64,000 nucleotides of DNA from Shewanella avicenniae. Lineage in GTDB: Bacteria; Pseudomonadota; Gammaproteobacteria; Enterobacterales; Shewanellaceae. Position 1 is the first letter of the stretch; every line of letters begins with the position of its first letter. Under the pieces are notes generated by a model. That model searched no databases. It saw nothing but the letters and a program-made list of their open reading frames with translations, and was not told where the DNA came from. Made by a program: the position numbers and the translations under genes. The DNA lies in assembly GCF_017354945.1 (NCBI RefSeq), contig NZ_CP071503.1:2852001-2916000 (forward strand), read 5' to 3'. This document shows positions 1-6,647 of this stretch, piece by piece.

Positions 1-1
1 C

Positions 2-199
2 GCCAGTGTGCGTTGGGTTACTGAGCAGCAAGCCGATCGCGTATTGGAGTCTCTGAAAAACTGGCACCGCCGCGTATTGGTGGAGCGCATAGCGCAGCGT
101 GGTGGCATTAGCACTACCAATCCAGACACTGGCCGCTTGTACCACTACGACGCGATTGTGCAGCTGTATGAAGATTTCTATATGGAGGATGCGCAATGA
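2..199 (+). CDS. GemA/Mu gp16-like protein, C-terminal part
   Basis: The reading frame is open to the left edge, so only the last ~66 residues are visible and the GTG at 8 need not be a start. The sequence resembles the C-terminal end of Mu gp16 (GemA, DUF1018) proteins, which in Mu affect host gene expression and supercoiling. The stop overlaps the next start (ATGA at 196-199), so it is translationally coupled to the following gene. Assignment rests on position ahead of a Mor-like gene and on the short helical tail, so it is moderate only. Confidence 0.55.
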   Translation, partial: ASVRWVTEQQADRVLESLKNWHRRVLVERIAQRGGISTTNPDTGRLYHYDAIVQLYEDFYMEDAQ

Positions 200-708
200 A
201 GTTGTGCCGTTGCCCTGTGTGCCACAGCAACATCCATTTAGATACCTTGGTGCAAGACGATGCCGCGCGCGAAATGCTCGCCATACTAGCGCCAATGGAT
301 GGTGGGCTTGCCCGCATATTGGTGGCATACATCGGTTTATTTAGACCAGAAAAATCCGACCTCAGTTGGAACCGTGCGCTGAAACTGATTAACGAAACAT
401 TGGCAGTGAGCAACAACCGTGACTGGTTGCGCGCGGCCTTAGAGGAAACGGTGAAGAAGCTGCGTGAAAGCCGCATTGGTGGCACCTTTCGGCCAGTGAC
501 TAACCACAACTACCTCAAAAAAGTATTAGAGGGCTTAACGGAGGGCAGCATGCAACCGGCTCAGCCAGTGGGGCCGCAGCACACTAAACCCGCTATTGAG
601 GTTAAAAGCTTTGAACGTCCAGTATCTGCTGCTGAACTCAACCGCCAGCACTTTGAGTTTGTCGCCAGATTCCAGAACAAGGGTACAACGTCAGGTAAGG
701 ATGAATAG
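196..708 (+). CDS. Phage protein with N-terminal zinc-ribbon-like CxC-PxC motif
   Basis: A 170-aa protein starting MKLCRCPVCHS. The Cys cluster at residues 4-9 resembles half of a zinc ribbon; no second Cys pair is evident, so metal binding is uncertain. The rest is predominantly helical, and the C-terminal third is rich in charged and polar residues. It lies between gemA and the Mor-like activator, overlapping the former by 4 bp. I do not recognise the family; similarly placed proteins occur in the middle region of Mu-like phages. Confidence 0.7.
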   Translation: MKLCRCPVCHSNIHLDTLVQDDAAREMLAILAPMDGGLARILVAYIGLFRPEKSDLSWNRALKLINETLAVSNNRDWLRAALEETVKKLRESRIGGTFRPVTNHNYLKKVLEGLTEGSMQPAQPVGPQHTKPAIEVKSFERPVSAAELNRQHFEFVARFQNKGTTSGKDE

Positions 709-710
709 CC

Positions 711-1136
711 ATGAGTGATGACCAACTCGATCTACTGCCAACGCATACTGCGGAGTTAGAGCAGTTGTTAGAAACTCAGCGGCAACTGCGCCCTGATGAA
801 CGTGAGGACTTTACCGTGCGGTGGCCTGCCACGTTGCAGAGCTTGTGTGAAGTATTGCGCGTTACGCTTGATGCGGAAAAGGTGGAGAACTCTAAGCACC
901 TCAGTGAAGCCATGGCGATTGCACTAAGTTCGTATCTTGGTGGGCGCGATCTTTACATGCCCAACGGTGCCCGCTTAAAAACAGCATTGCGTGATATTCG
1001 TATCTGGCGAGAGTTTAAAGGGAACAACCTAGAGCAGTTAGCAAGAGAACATGGCTTAACTGAACGGCGGATCAGTGAAATCGTGGCAGAACAACGCTCA
1101 GCGTTCATTGCTCGCAAACAACGCAAGTTGTTTTGA
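711..1136 (+). CDS. mor/C-like: Mor/C-family transcription activator
   Basis: A 141-aa protein. The C-terminal half (about residues 80-135) carries the Mor-family signature: a GG-x-D-x-Y-x-P beta-strand motif (GGRDLYMPNG), then IREFxG-like and a helix-turn-helix around LAREHGLTERRISEIV. In Mu, Mor activates the middle promoter and the related C protein activates the late promoters. Only one such gene is visible here, immediately upstream of the first of three late-promoter-like elements, so it is the best candidate for the late activator (C role). Another activator could lie left of the window. Confidence 0.85.
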   Translation: MSDDQLDLLPTHTAELEQLLETQRQLRPDEREDFTVRWPATLQSLCEVLRVTLDAEKVENSKHLSEAMAIALSSYLGGRDLYMPNGARLKTALRDIRIWREFKGNNLEQLAREHGLTERRISEIVAEQRSAFIARKQRKLF

Positions 1137-1198
1137 CTAACACATAACAGCGTGTATATTCCTTCGGCAGCGGGGACATGCATAATAAGGAGATAATC

Positions 1199-1576
1199 AT
1201 GCGTAAATTGATAATGGTGTTGGCGGTAATAGCAGGAATATTTATCAGTGGCTGTGCCACATCTCATTATTCTACTGGCCGAGATTTCGATAGCAGTAAA
1301 ATAGCTCAAATTGTTAAAGGCAAAACAACGGATAAAGAATTAGAAACGTTAATGGGAAATCCATTTTCTAAAAATATTGTTAGTGCCAGTAGTGAAAGTT
1401 GGCATTACCTATTTACTGACGTTACAGCCAAGGCTAAAAGCTATGTTTTTAGCACCACAGTAGATACTAATGGTATTCAAAAAAAACTAGATGTATTGAT
1501 TGAAGGTGGTGTAGTGACTAATTACACCTACACAGAATCACCGTTAGGTAATCAAGCCGTTACTACCATGCAATAA
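1199..1576 (+). CDS. Prophage-encoded small lipoprotein (BamE/SmpA-like fold suspected)
   Basis: A 125-aa protein. The start at 1199 (MRKL) is chosen because AAGGAG ends 5 bp upstream; an earlier in-frame ATG at 1178 lacks this. A signal peptide ends in the lipobox ISGC, and the next residue is Ala, so outer-membrane sorting is expected. The mature part contains a K-x-T-T-D-x-E-L-x-x-L-x-G-x-P motif typical of SmpA/OmlA (BamE-like) domains. Base composition is clearly more AT-rich than flanking phage genes. This suggests a moron, an accessory gene expressed in the lysogen. Its stop overlaps the first late-promoter-like element. Confidence 0.8.
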   Translation: MRKLIMVLAVIAGIFISGCATSHYSTGRDFDSSKIAQIVKGKTTDKELETLMGNPFSKNIVSASSESWHYLFTDVTAKAKSYVFSTTVDTNGIQKKLDVLIEGGVVTNYTYTESPLGNQAVTTMQ

Positions 1577-1596
1577 CCCCGAAACCTTTCATATCC
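1575..1596 (+). promoter_or_regulatory. Late-promoter-like element, copy 1 (lysis operon)
   Basis: A 22-bp sequence beginning AACCCCGAAACCTTTCA, identical to the copy at 19,128 and differing by one base from that at 10,900. All three are preceded by T-A or A-T-A, giving (AT)AACCCCG. From memory, Mu late promoters share a -35-region motif ccATAAcCcC, the C-protein site. Position directly before the lysis genes matches Mu Plys. No confident -10 was picked. Confidence 0.7.
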
Positions 1597-1612
1597 AGCC
1601 ATAAAGCATAAG

Positions 1613-1651
1613 CCGAGACAATGATGCAAATTTCATTGTCTCGGTTTTTTT
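1613..1651 (+). terminator. Intrinsic terminator after the lipoprotein gene
   Basis: A perfect 12-bp stem CCGAGACAATGA (1613-1624) pairs with TCATTGTCTCGG (1633-1644) and is followed by seven T. It ends the transcript of the Mor/lipoprotein operon, and sits between late element 1 and the first lysis-operon gene. Confidence 0.9.
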
Positions 1652-1954
1652 ATGGCTTTCGGTTATCCCAAACAGCAGTTTGCACCTAACCGCGCGAAGA
1701 GTGCGGTAAATAGTGCCCCTATTGCTGGTTCGCACGAACACCGCACTAGCAACCCCGTCTATCGACAATGTTTTCTTTATGGCCGTGAGCGCCGCATTGC
1801 CGCCGAACGCGCAGGCAATGTACCTAGCGATGTGCCGCTTTATTCTCACAACACCACCCGCCAAGGTTACTTTACCAGAGGCTGGCATTCAGTCAGCGCA
1901 ATGGACCTTATTCGTGCCGAAGTGGATGCCAGACTGGAGCCACGCCATGAGTAA
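1652..1954 (+). CDS. Small phage protein, first gene of lysis operon
   Basis: A 100-aa basic protein. The ATG directly follows the T-run of the terminator and has no Shine-Dalgarno, so the start is uncertain; no better start is visible in frame. The sequence ...YRQC...GRERRIA...GWHS... faintly resembles ribosome-modulation-factor/CrpP-like small phage proteins, but this is weak. It overlaps the endolysin start by 8 bp, which supports it being a real coupled gene. Confidence 0.5.
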   Translation: MAFGYPKQQFAPNRAKSAVNSAPIAGSHEHRTSNPVYRQCFLYGRERRIAAERAGNVPSDVPLYSHNTTRQGYFTRGWHSVSAMDLIRAEVDARLEPRHE

Positions 1955-2453
1955 TGCGCCCATGAAACAGCTACGCAACTGGCTAGCGGGAATTGGCCTA
2001 GGTGCTGGCGCCATCACTGGTGGTGTGTATGTCGCAGATTACGAAGGCTACAGCGCCACCGCGTATTACGACGTAGCGCAAAAGCTGACTGTGTGCCGTG
2101 GGCATACCGGCGCGGATATTGTGGAAGGTAAAACGTACTCCCAAGCCGAGTGTGATCAGCTGTTCGCCAAAGACATCAAAGCTGCTGACGATGCGCTGCT
2201 GCGGCTGACCGCGCCAGTGCCGCTAACTAACGGCGAGCACGCCGCCTACCTCTCATTTATCTACAACGTTGGTCAAGGCAACTTTGCTAGCTCGACCCTG
2301 CGCCGATTGCTGTTAGCAGGCCAACGCTTAGAAGCCTGCAATCAATTACCGCGCTGGGTGTACGCCCGAGGTATTCAATGGCCGGGGCTGGCAGCTCGCC
2401 GCGCTGGCGAACGTGAACTTTGCTTATCGGAGTTAGCCCATGGAAGCCGCTAA
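1947..2453 (+). CDS. SAR endolysin, R21-type GH24 lysozyme
   Basis: A 168-aa muramidase that cleaves peptidoglycan at lysis. Residues ~8-30 form a weakly hydrophobic, Gly/Ala-rich segment typical of a signal-anchor-release domain. The catalytic triad is visible with R21 spacing: E33, then 8 residues, D42, then 5 residues, T48 (motif LTVCRGHTG follows). The start at 1947 has GGAG 7 bp upstream; the frame is open further upstream, but that extension has no good initiation site. SAR endolysins are exported by Sec and activated by membrane depolarisation, normally through a pinholin, which is not obvious in the cassette. Confidence 0.92.
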   Translation: MSNAPMKQLRNWLAGIGLGAGAITGGVYVADYEGYSATAYYDVAQKLTVCRGHTGADIVEGKTYSQAECDQLFAKDIKAADDALLRLTAPVPLTNGEHAAYLSFIYNVGQGNFASSTLRRLLLAGQRLEACNQLPRWVYARGIQWPGLAARRAGERELCLSELAHGSR

Positions 2454-3045
2454 ACGTTACGCCCTACTCATTGCATTGGCATTGCTCGGTGTCATAGCTC
2501 TCGTTCTGCTGCTGTTGTGGTTGTATTCATCCCATCAATACAGCCAAAGCCAAAAGAACTTAGCTACCGCGAAAGCCACCACGCAAGTGCTGCAATCAGA
2601 CGCCATTCAACACTTAGCCGCCATCAAACTGCTGAGCGTAGAGAACACCAACCTAGTGCGTGATCAGCAGCTGCTCGCCGCCCAGCTTAAAGCGAGCACT
2701 CAACAAAAGCTGGCATTGCAGCAATCGCTTAATGAACTGCAGCAACAACTTACCACCACCTTAGCTGAGGCCAATGATGAACACACTCAAGCGTGGCGCG
2801 CTGACGCTGTGCCTAATGATGTTGTGCAGTTGCTCAACCAAGCCGCCCATCGTGCGCTATGTGCCGGTACCACAGACCCACTATGTGCTGATGCCAGAGG
2901 CACTGCTGCCGTGGTGCCACATCACCCCGTTGCCGCCAGCGGTAGCGGAGTGCTTGCGCCAACAGCCTATGCCAGCCAGCTGCATGCACAACCCACAACT
3001 ACCTGCACTGGTGATATCGCTCTACGGCGATCTTGGCAAATGTAA
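2440..3045 (+). CDS. Inner-membrane spanin subunit (Rz-like)
   Basis: A 201-aa protein with one N-terminal membrane helix (residues ~8-28, Leu/Ala rich) and then a long Gln/Ala/Leu-rich coiled coil (about 35-115), the layout of i-spanins. They join the o-spanin across the periplasm to fuse the inner and outer membranes. It overlaps the end of the endolysin by 14 bp. A second gene, the Rz1-like lipoprotein, is encoded inside it in the +1 frame, which is diagnostic of nested Rz/Rz1 pairs. The final ~50 residues, opposite the Rz1 reading frame, are low-complexity. Confidence 0.88.
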   Translation: MEAAKRYALLIALALLGVIALVLLLLWLYSSHQYSQSQKNLATAKATTQVLQSDAIQHLAAIKLLSVENTNLVRDQQLLAAQLKASTQQKLALQQSLNELQQQLTTTLAEANDEHTQAWRADAVPNDVVQLLNQAAHRALCAGTTDPLCADARGTAAVVPHHPVAASGSGVLAPTAYASQLHAQPTTTCTGDIALRRSWQM

Positions 3046-3109
3046 CGTAGACAACGCTGCTGCCAGAACGTGGCAGCAGCAAAAACAAGAACAACAAAAG
3101 GATGACTGA
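2774..3109 (+). CDS. Outer-membrane spanin lipoprotein (Rz1-like), nested in Rz
   Basis: A 111-aa lipoprotein encoded mostly inside the Rz-like gene in another frame. Signal peptide MMNTLKRGALTLCLMMLCSC ends in a lipobox-like LCSC, and the mature part is Pro-rich (TKPPIVRYVPVPQ), as in o-spanins. It runs 64 bp past the Rz stop and its TGA overlaps the start of the next gene. At 111 aa it is longer than most Rz1 proteins. Confidence 0.88.
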   Translation: MMNTLKRGALTLCLMMLCSCSTKPPIVRYVPVPQTHYVLMPEALLPWCHITPLPPAVAECLRQQPMPASCMHNPQLPALVISLYGDLGKCNVDNAAARTWQQQKQEQQKDD

Positions 3110-3342
3110 TGGATGTATTTGATAGAGCCAGTGACCGTGAGCAGCAAGAGCGTGACGCTGCCATTGCCGCCGTGCTCGATGCCAGCCGCCCCGACAGCTT
3201 AGCCACCGGTTACTGCATGGATTGCGGCGATGACATTGAGGCAGAACGCTTAGCGGTTATGCCTCATGCGCCGCGCTGTGTGAGTTGCCAACAGTTGGCC
3301 GAAACACGCCAACATATTCGTACAGGAGGTCGCCGTGCTTGA
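3109..3342 (+). CDS. TraR/DksA-family zinc-finger protein
   Basis: A 77-aa protein with a C4 zinc finger of the TraR/DksA type: CMDCGDD at residues 36-42 and CVSC about 17 residues later. A helical, acidic N-terminus (DRASDREQQERDAAIAAVL) would be the coiled-coil tip that enters the RNA polymerase secondary channel. TraR-like phage proteins mimic DksA plus ppGpp. It is common in this position in Mu-like phages, and is translationally coupled both to Rz1 (upstream) and to the next gene (8-bp overlap). Confidence 0.9.
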   Translation: MDVFDRASDREQQERDAAIAAVLDASRPDSLATGYCMDCGDDIEAERLAVMPHAPRCVSCQQLAETRQHIRTGGRRA

Positions 3343-3670
3343 AGTGCTATTTAAGGTGTGGCCCATCGTCGCCACCATTGGCTCGGTGCTTGGCACCTTG
3401 GGTATGGCGTGGCTAAGTCGCAAGTTCGTTCCCATGGCTGAGCACAGCAAGGTGGTGGAGATGGTAGACGCACACGAAACACGGCTCAATCAAGTCGAAC
3501 AGCATTTGGATGCGATGCCAACCCGTGAAGAGTTACATGCGCTCGACAAGATGTTGACTGGCTTAGGTGAGCGCCTTGGTGGAATGGAGCGCGGTATCAA
3601 CAGGCTGGAGAACAAGACTGACATGCTGCTTGAAAATGAACTGCGTGAAAAACGCCGAGGGGATGACTAG
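3335..3670 (+). CDS. DUF2730-like (Mu gp25-type) membrane coiled-coil protein
   Basis: A 111-aa protein starting at GTG with a strong AGGAGGT upstream. Residues ~5-28 form a membrane helix; the remainder is a charged coiled coil (roughly 35-105). This matches DUF2730, placed here in Mu-like phages between lysis and packaging genes. Function is unknown. Because it is a small membrane protein next to the lysis cassette, a role in membrane permeabilisation cannot be excluded. Confidence 0.75.
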   Translation: MLEVLFKVWPIVATIGSVLGTLGMAWLSRKFVPMAEHSKVVEMVDAHETRLNQVEQHLDAMPTREELHALDKMLTGLGERLGGMERGINRLENKTDMLLENELREKRRGDD

Positions 3671-3976
3671 ATGGGACAAGAGATGAGAAACGTGATGGCA
3701 GAGCATCAGCGCCTGTCGATTTTAATCAGCTTAGAGCAAGTGCCTGGCTTTCAACTTAACGAGTCGATTATCCGCGACACGCTGGATATGTACGGGCTGG
3801 ACATTGGCCGCGATGCCTTGCGCACGCACCTCTCATGGCTTGAAGAGCAAGGGCTAATCACCATTGAGCAAATCAATAATCGTGTGTGGGTGGCGACCAT
3901 CACCGGCCGAGGTGAAGACGTGGCCAACGGTGTTGCCATAGTGCCCGGTGTCAAACGCCCTCGGGCGGGAGGTTAA
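3671..3976 (+). CDS. Mu gp26-like winged-helix protein
   Basis: A 101-aa protein starting one base after the previous stop. The pattern of short helices (LSILISLEQVPGFQLNESII, then a recognition-helix-like ALRTHLSWLEEQGLI, then a beta wing) matches the ArsR-like winged-helix proteins found as Mu gp26 homologues (also called VpaChn25_0724 family). DNA binding is expected; its target is unknown. It could assist the packaging proteins encoded just downstream. Confidence 0.75.
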   Translation: MGQEMRNVMAEHQRLSILISLEQVPGFQLNESIIRDTLDMYGLDIGRDALRTHLSWLEEQGLITIEQINNRVWVATITGRGEDVANGVAIVPGVKRPRAGG

Positions 3977-3979
3977 GCC

Positions 3980-4252
3980 ATGGCCGTAAAACCACTTAAC
4001 AGTTCACAAAAGGCTTTATTGCGCAACCTTGCGTTAGCAATGGCCGTGGCAACGCTTGAGAAAGACGTGTTAAAGCCAAGCATCGAGGCCGAGGGCAAAA
4101 CCTTCAAAGATGGTGAGTTTCGGCGTAGGTACTTCAAGAATATGCCACAGGTAGCGCAGGCAGAACGCGCATTAGGCAAAGCTTTAAGGCAGGCATACAC
4201 CGAACTTGCGGCCGCAATGAAAGCAGACAACGGAGGCCAAAATGGCGAATGA
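3980..4252 (+). CDS. Conserved phage protein, unknown function
   Basis: A 90-aa, helical, basic protein (MAVKPLNSSQKALLRNLALA...). No motif is recognised. The start follows the gp26-like stop by 3 bp, and its end overlaps the gp27 gene by 11 bp, so it belongs to the packaging operon. Confidence 0.7.
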   Translation: MAVKPLNSSQKALLRNLALAMAVATLEKDVLKPSIEAEGKTFKDGEFRRRYFKNMPQVAQAERALGKALRQAYTELAAAMKADNGGQNGE

Positions 4253-4814
4253 CACTCGTGGTCGCCGCTCCAAGGTTGACTTGCTGCCCGACAAAATCCG
4301 TAAGCGTTTAGATGCGGGGTTACGTGATGGCTCTATCACCCAAACCGAGCTGCTGGATGAAGTTAATGCGCTGATTAAAGCCGCTGGTCTGCCAGAGGAT
4401 AACCAACTCTCTCGTGCCGGCTTAAACCGCTACGCAACCAAGATGGAACAAGTGGGCAAAAGCCTACGCGAGATGCGCGAGATCACCCAAGTGTGGACGG
4501 CAGAACTCGGCGATAAACCCACCGGCGAAGTCACCAAACTGATTTTAGAAATGGCCCGTTCACAGCTGTTTAAAGCGCTGTTAAACGAGTCAGAGGACGG
4601 CCAAGCCGCTGATGTAGGCATGATTAAAGATGCGATGCTGGCGGTGCAACGGTTGGAGTCTGCCGCTATGGCTAGCCATAAGCGCGAAAAAGAGATCCGC
4701 GCGGCGTTTGCCGAAGAAGCGGCTAATGCGGTGACCGAAGAACTGCGCGGTGAAGACGGTATGAGCGAGCAGCTCGAAGAACGTATTCGCGGCATTCTAT
4801 TGGGGAAAGCGTAA
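4242..4814 (+). CDS. Small terminase subunit, Mu gp27-like (DUF3486)
   Basis: A 190-aa protein beginning MANDTRGRRSKVDLLPDKIR, the characteristic opening of DUF3486/Mu gp27. The N-terminus contains a helix-turn-helix-like segment (about 12-60), the middle a coiled coil, and the C-terminus an acidic oligomerisation region. It probably recognises the phage end (pac) and loads the large terminase, encoded two genes downstream. It overlaps its neighbours at both ends. Confidence 0.88.
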   Translation: MANDTRGRRSKVDLLPDKIRKRLDAGLRDGSITQTELLDEVNALIKAAGLPEDNQLSRAGLNRYATKMEQVGKSLREMREITQVWTAELGDKPTGEVTKLILEMARSQLFKALLNESEDGQAADVGMIKDAMLAVQRLESAAMASHKREKEIRAAFAEEAANAVTEELRGEDGMSEQLEERIRGILLGKA

Positions 4815-4981
4815 TGCAAACATTCTGCTGGTTTGCGGTTCACGTCTTTGGCGTTTGTTTCGTTGTCTGCACTATTGTGGCTTTGGCTAGTGCGGCTTTG
4901 ATCCCCGCTACATTTTTCGCTGGGCTAACCCTTTATCTGGCGCATGACCTGCCTTGGAAACTTGGAGGTAAACATGTCTGA
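4814..4981 (+). CDS. Small two-helix membrane protein
   Basis: A 55-aa ORF. ATG overlaps the gp27 stop (TAATG), and its TGA overlaps the beginning of the terminase gene. It has two hydrophobic stretches (about residues 4-25 and 27-45) separated by little more than a turn, ending in LPWKLGGKHV. Tight coupling on both sides argues it is translated. Function unknown; a holin or pinholin role is conceivable because the lysis cassette shows none, but that is inference. Confidence 0.55.
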   Translation: MQTFCWFAVHVFGVCFVVCTIVALASAALIPATFFAGLTLYLAHDLPWKLGGKHV

Positions 4982-6647
4982 CAAAGTTGCTGGCATGAAG
5001 GCGGTATCGGCCCCGCGCAAAATTGACCTCGCTGAAGAGATGGCGCTGGCGGGTGTTGACGTGCCGCAAGACATCAGCGACGCACAGCCAGCTAATGCCC
5101 CTGTTTATTTACCCTATCAACAGCGCTGGTTTGAAGACCAAGCGCAAATCATGATCGCCGAAAAGTCACGCCGTACGGGGTTAACTTGGGCCGAGGCTGG
5201 CCGCAATGTGATCAATGCTGCCAAGCCGCGCCGCCGTGGTGGCTGCAATACCTTTTACGTGGGCAGCAAAAAAGAGATGGCATTGGAATACATTGCCGCC
5301 TGTGCGCTGTTTGCTCGCGCCTTTAACCAGTTAGCCAAGGCTGACGTATACGAGCAAACCTTTTGGGACTCTGACAAGCAAGAAGAGATCCTGACGTACA
5401 TGATCCGCTTCCCCAATACGGGCCGCAAAATTCAGGCGTTGAGTTCGCGACCATCTAACTTGCGTGGTCTGCAAGGGGATGTGGTTATCGATGAAGCGGC
5501 ATTCCACGAGTCGCTAGAAGAACTGCTGAAAGCCGCACTGGCATTGACCATGTGGGGCAACAAGGTGCGGCTCATCAGTACCCATAACGGCGTAGATAAC
5601 CTGTTTAATGAACTGATTAATGATGCCCGTGAAGGCCGTAAAGACTACAGCATTCACCGCATTACGCTTGATGATGCGATTGCCGATGGTCTGTACCAAC
5701 GTATCTGCTATGTGACTGGGCAAACATGGTCACCAGCAGCTGAAAAGAAATGGCGTGATGACCTCTACAAAAACGCGCCCAATAAAGAAAGCGCCGATGA
5801 GGAATACGGCTGCGTGCCGAAGAAGTCAGGCGGTACCTACATCAACCGTGTGCTGATTGAAGCGGCCATGGTGGCTGACCACTCAATTCCTATCTACCGC
5901 TTTGACGCACCTGAAGACTTTATGAGTTGGACGACCGAGATGCGTGAGGCCGAAGTGCGTGATTGGTGTGAGGCCAACCTCAAGCCAGCACTGACGCAAC
6001 TATCGGACAACTGCCGCTATGCCTTTGGGGAAGACTTTGCCCGCCGTGGTGACTTATCGGTATTTGTTCCACTGCAAATTAAGCCTGATCTGCGCAAGCG
6101 TGTGCCGTTTGTGGTGGAGCTGCGCAACACCACCTACGACCAACAAAAGCAGATCATGTTCTACATCTGCAGCCGCTTGCCGCGTTTGATGGGCTTGGCC
6201 TTTGATGCCACCGGTAACGGCGGTTATCTGGCCGAAGCTGCCGCACTGGAGTACGGCACCGAGATGGTAGACCAAGTCAACCTATCGCAAAGCTGGTACC
6301 ACGAATGGATGCCCAAACTTAAAGGTGAGTTTGAAGCCTTTAACCTTGAACTGCCGCGTCACCAAACTGTGCTCGATGACGTTCAGCACATCAAGCTGGT
6401 CAATGGTATTCCCGCTATCGACAAAGGCCGTAAAGACGATGTGCAGTCTGGCAAGGGCAAACGCCATGGCGACTTTGCGGTCGGGTTATGTATGGCGGTA
6501 CGGGCTTCTTATATGGAAGGTGGTGCCATTGAGTACACGCCACTACCCGCGACCACTAGCCGCTGGGATGGTCACGCGCAGCGTGACTTTAATCGCCCAG
6601 ATGATGACGACGATTTTAGCTACAACACCAAAGGAGGCTGTTGGTAA
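4974..6647 (+). CDS. Large terminase subunit, Mu gp28-like
   Basis: A 557-aa packaging ATPase/nuclease. The start at 4974 has GGAGGT upstream; an upstream in-frame ATG lacks this. Visible motifs: an atypical Walker A SRRTGLTW (residues 65-72), Walker B VVIDEAAF (170-177), and acidic nuclease positions in GEDFARRGD (352-360) and FDATGNGG (410-417). In Mu the homologue cuts host DNA next to the integrated phage for headful packaging. Its stop overlaps the portal start (TAATG). Confidence 0.95.
   Translation: MSDKVAGMKAVSAPRKIDLAEEMALAGVDVPQDISDAQPANAPVYLPYQQRWFEDQAQIMIAEKSRRTGLTWAEAGRNVINAAKPRRRGGCNTFYVGSKKEMALEYIAACALFARAFNQLAKADVYEQTFWDSDKQEEILTYMIRFPNTGRKIQALSSRPSNLRGLQGDVVIDEAAFHESLEELLKAALALTMWGNKVRLISTHNGVDNLFNELINDAREGRKDYSIHRITLDDAIADGLYQRICYVTGQTWSPAAEKKWRDDLYKNAPNKESADEEYGCVPKKSGGTYINRVLIEAAMVADHSIPIYRFDAPEDFMSWTTEMREAEVRDWCEANLKPALTQLSDNCRYAFGEDFARRGDLSVFVPLQIKPDLRKRVPFVVELRNTTYDQQKQIMFYICSRLPRLMGLAFDATGNGGYLAEAAALEYGTEMVDQVNLSQSWYHEWMPKLKGEFEAFNLELPRHQTVLDDVQHIKLVNGIPAIDKGRKDDVQSGKGKRHGDFAVGLCMAVRASYMEGGAIEYTPLPATTSRWDGHAQRDFNRPDDDDDFSYNTKGGCW

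Noticed and set aside
170..184. A HExxH metalloprotease domain in the adhesin N-terminus (residue numbers of the adhesin)
   Set aside because: The segment EEFGHALD lacks the first His of HExxH, so a catalytic zinc site cannot be claimed.
1713..1946. N-terminal extension of the endolysin frame
   Set aside because: The frame is open upstream, but the translation is unlike lysozymes, overlaps the coupled upstream gene and lacks a good start; ATG 1947 has GGAG at proper spacing.
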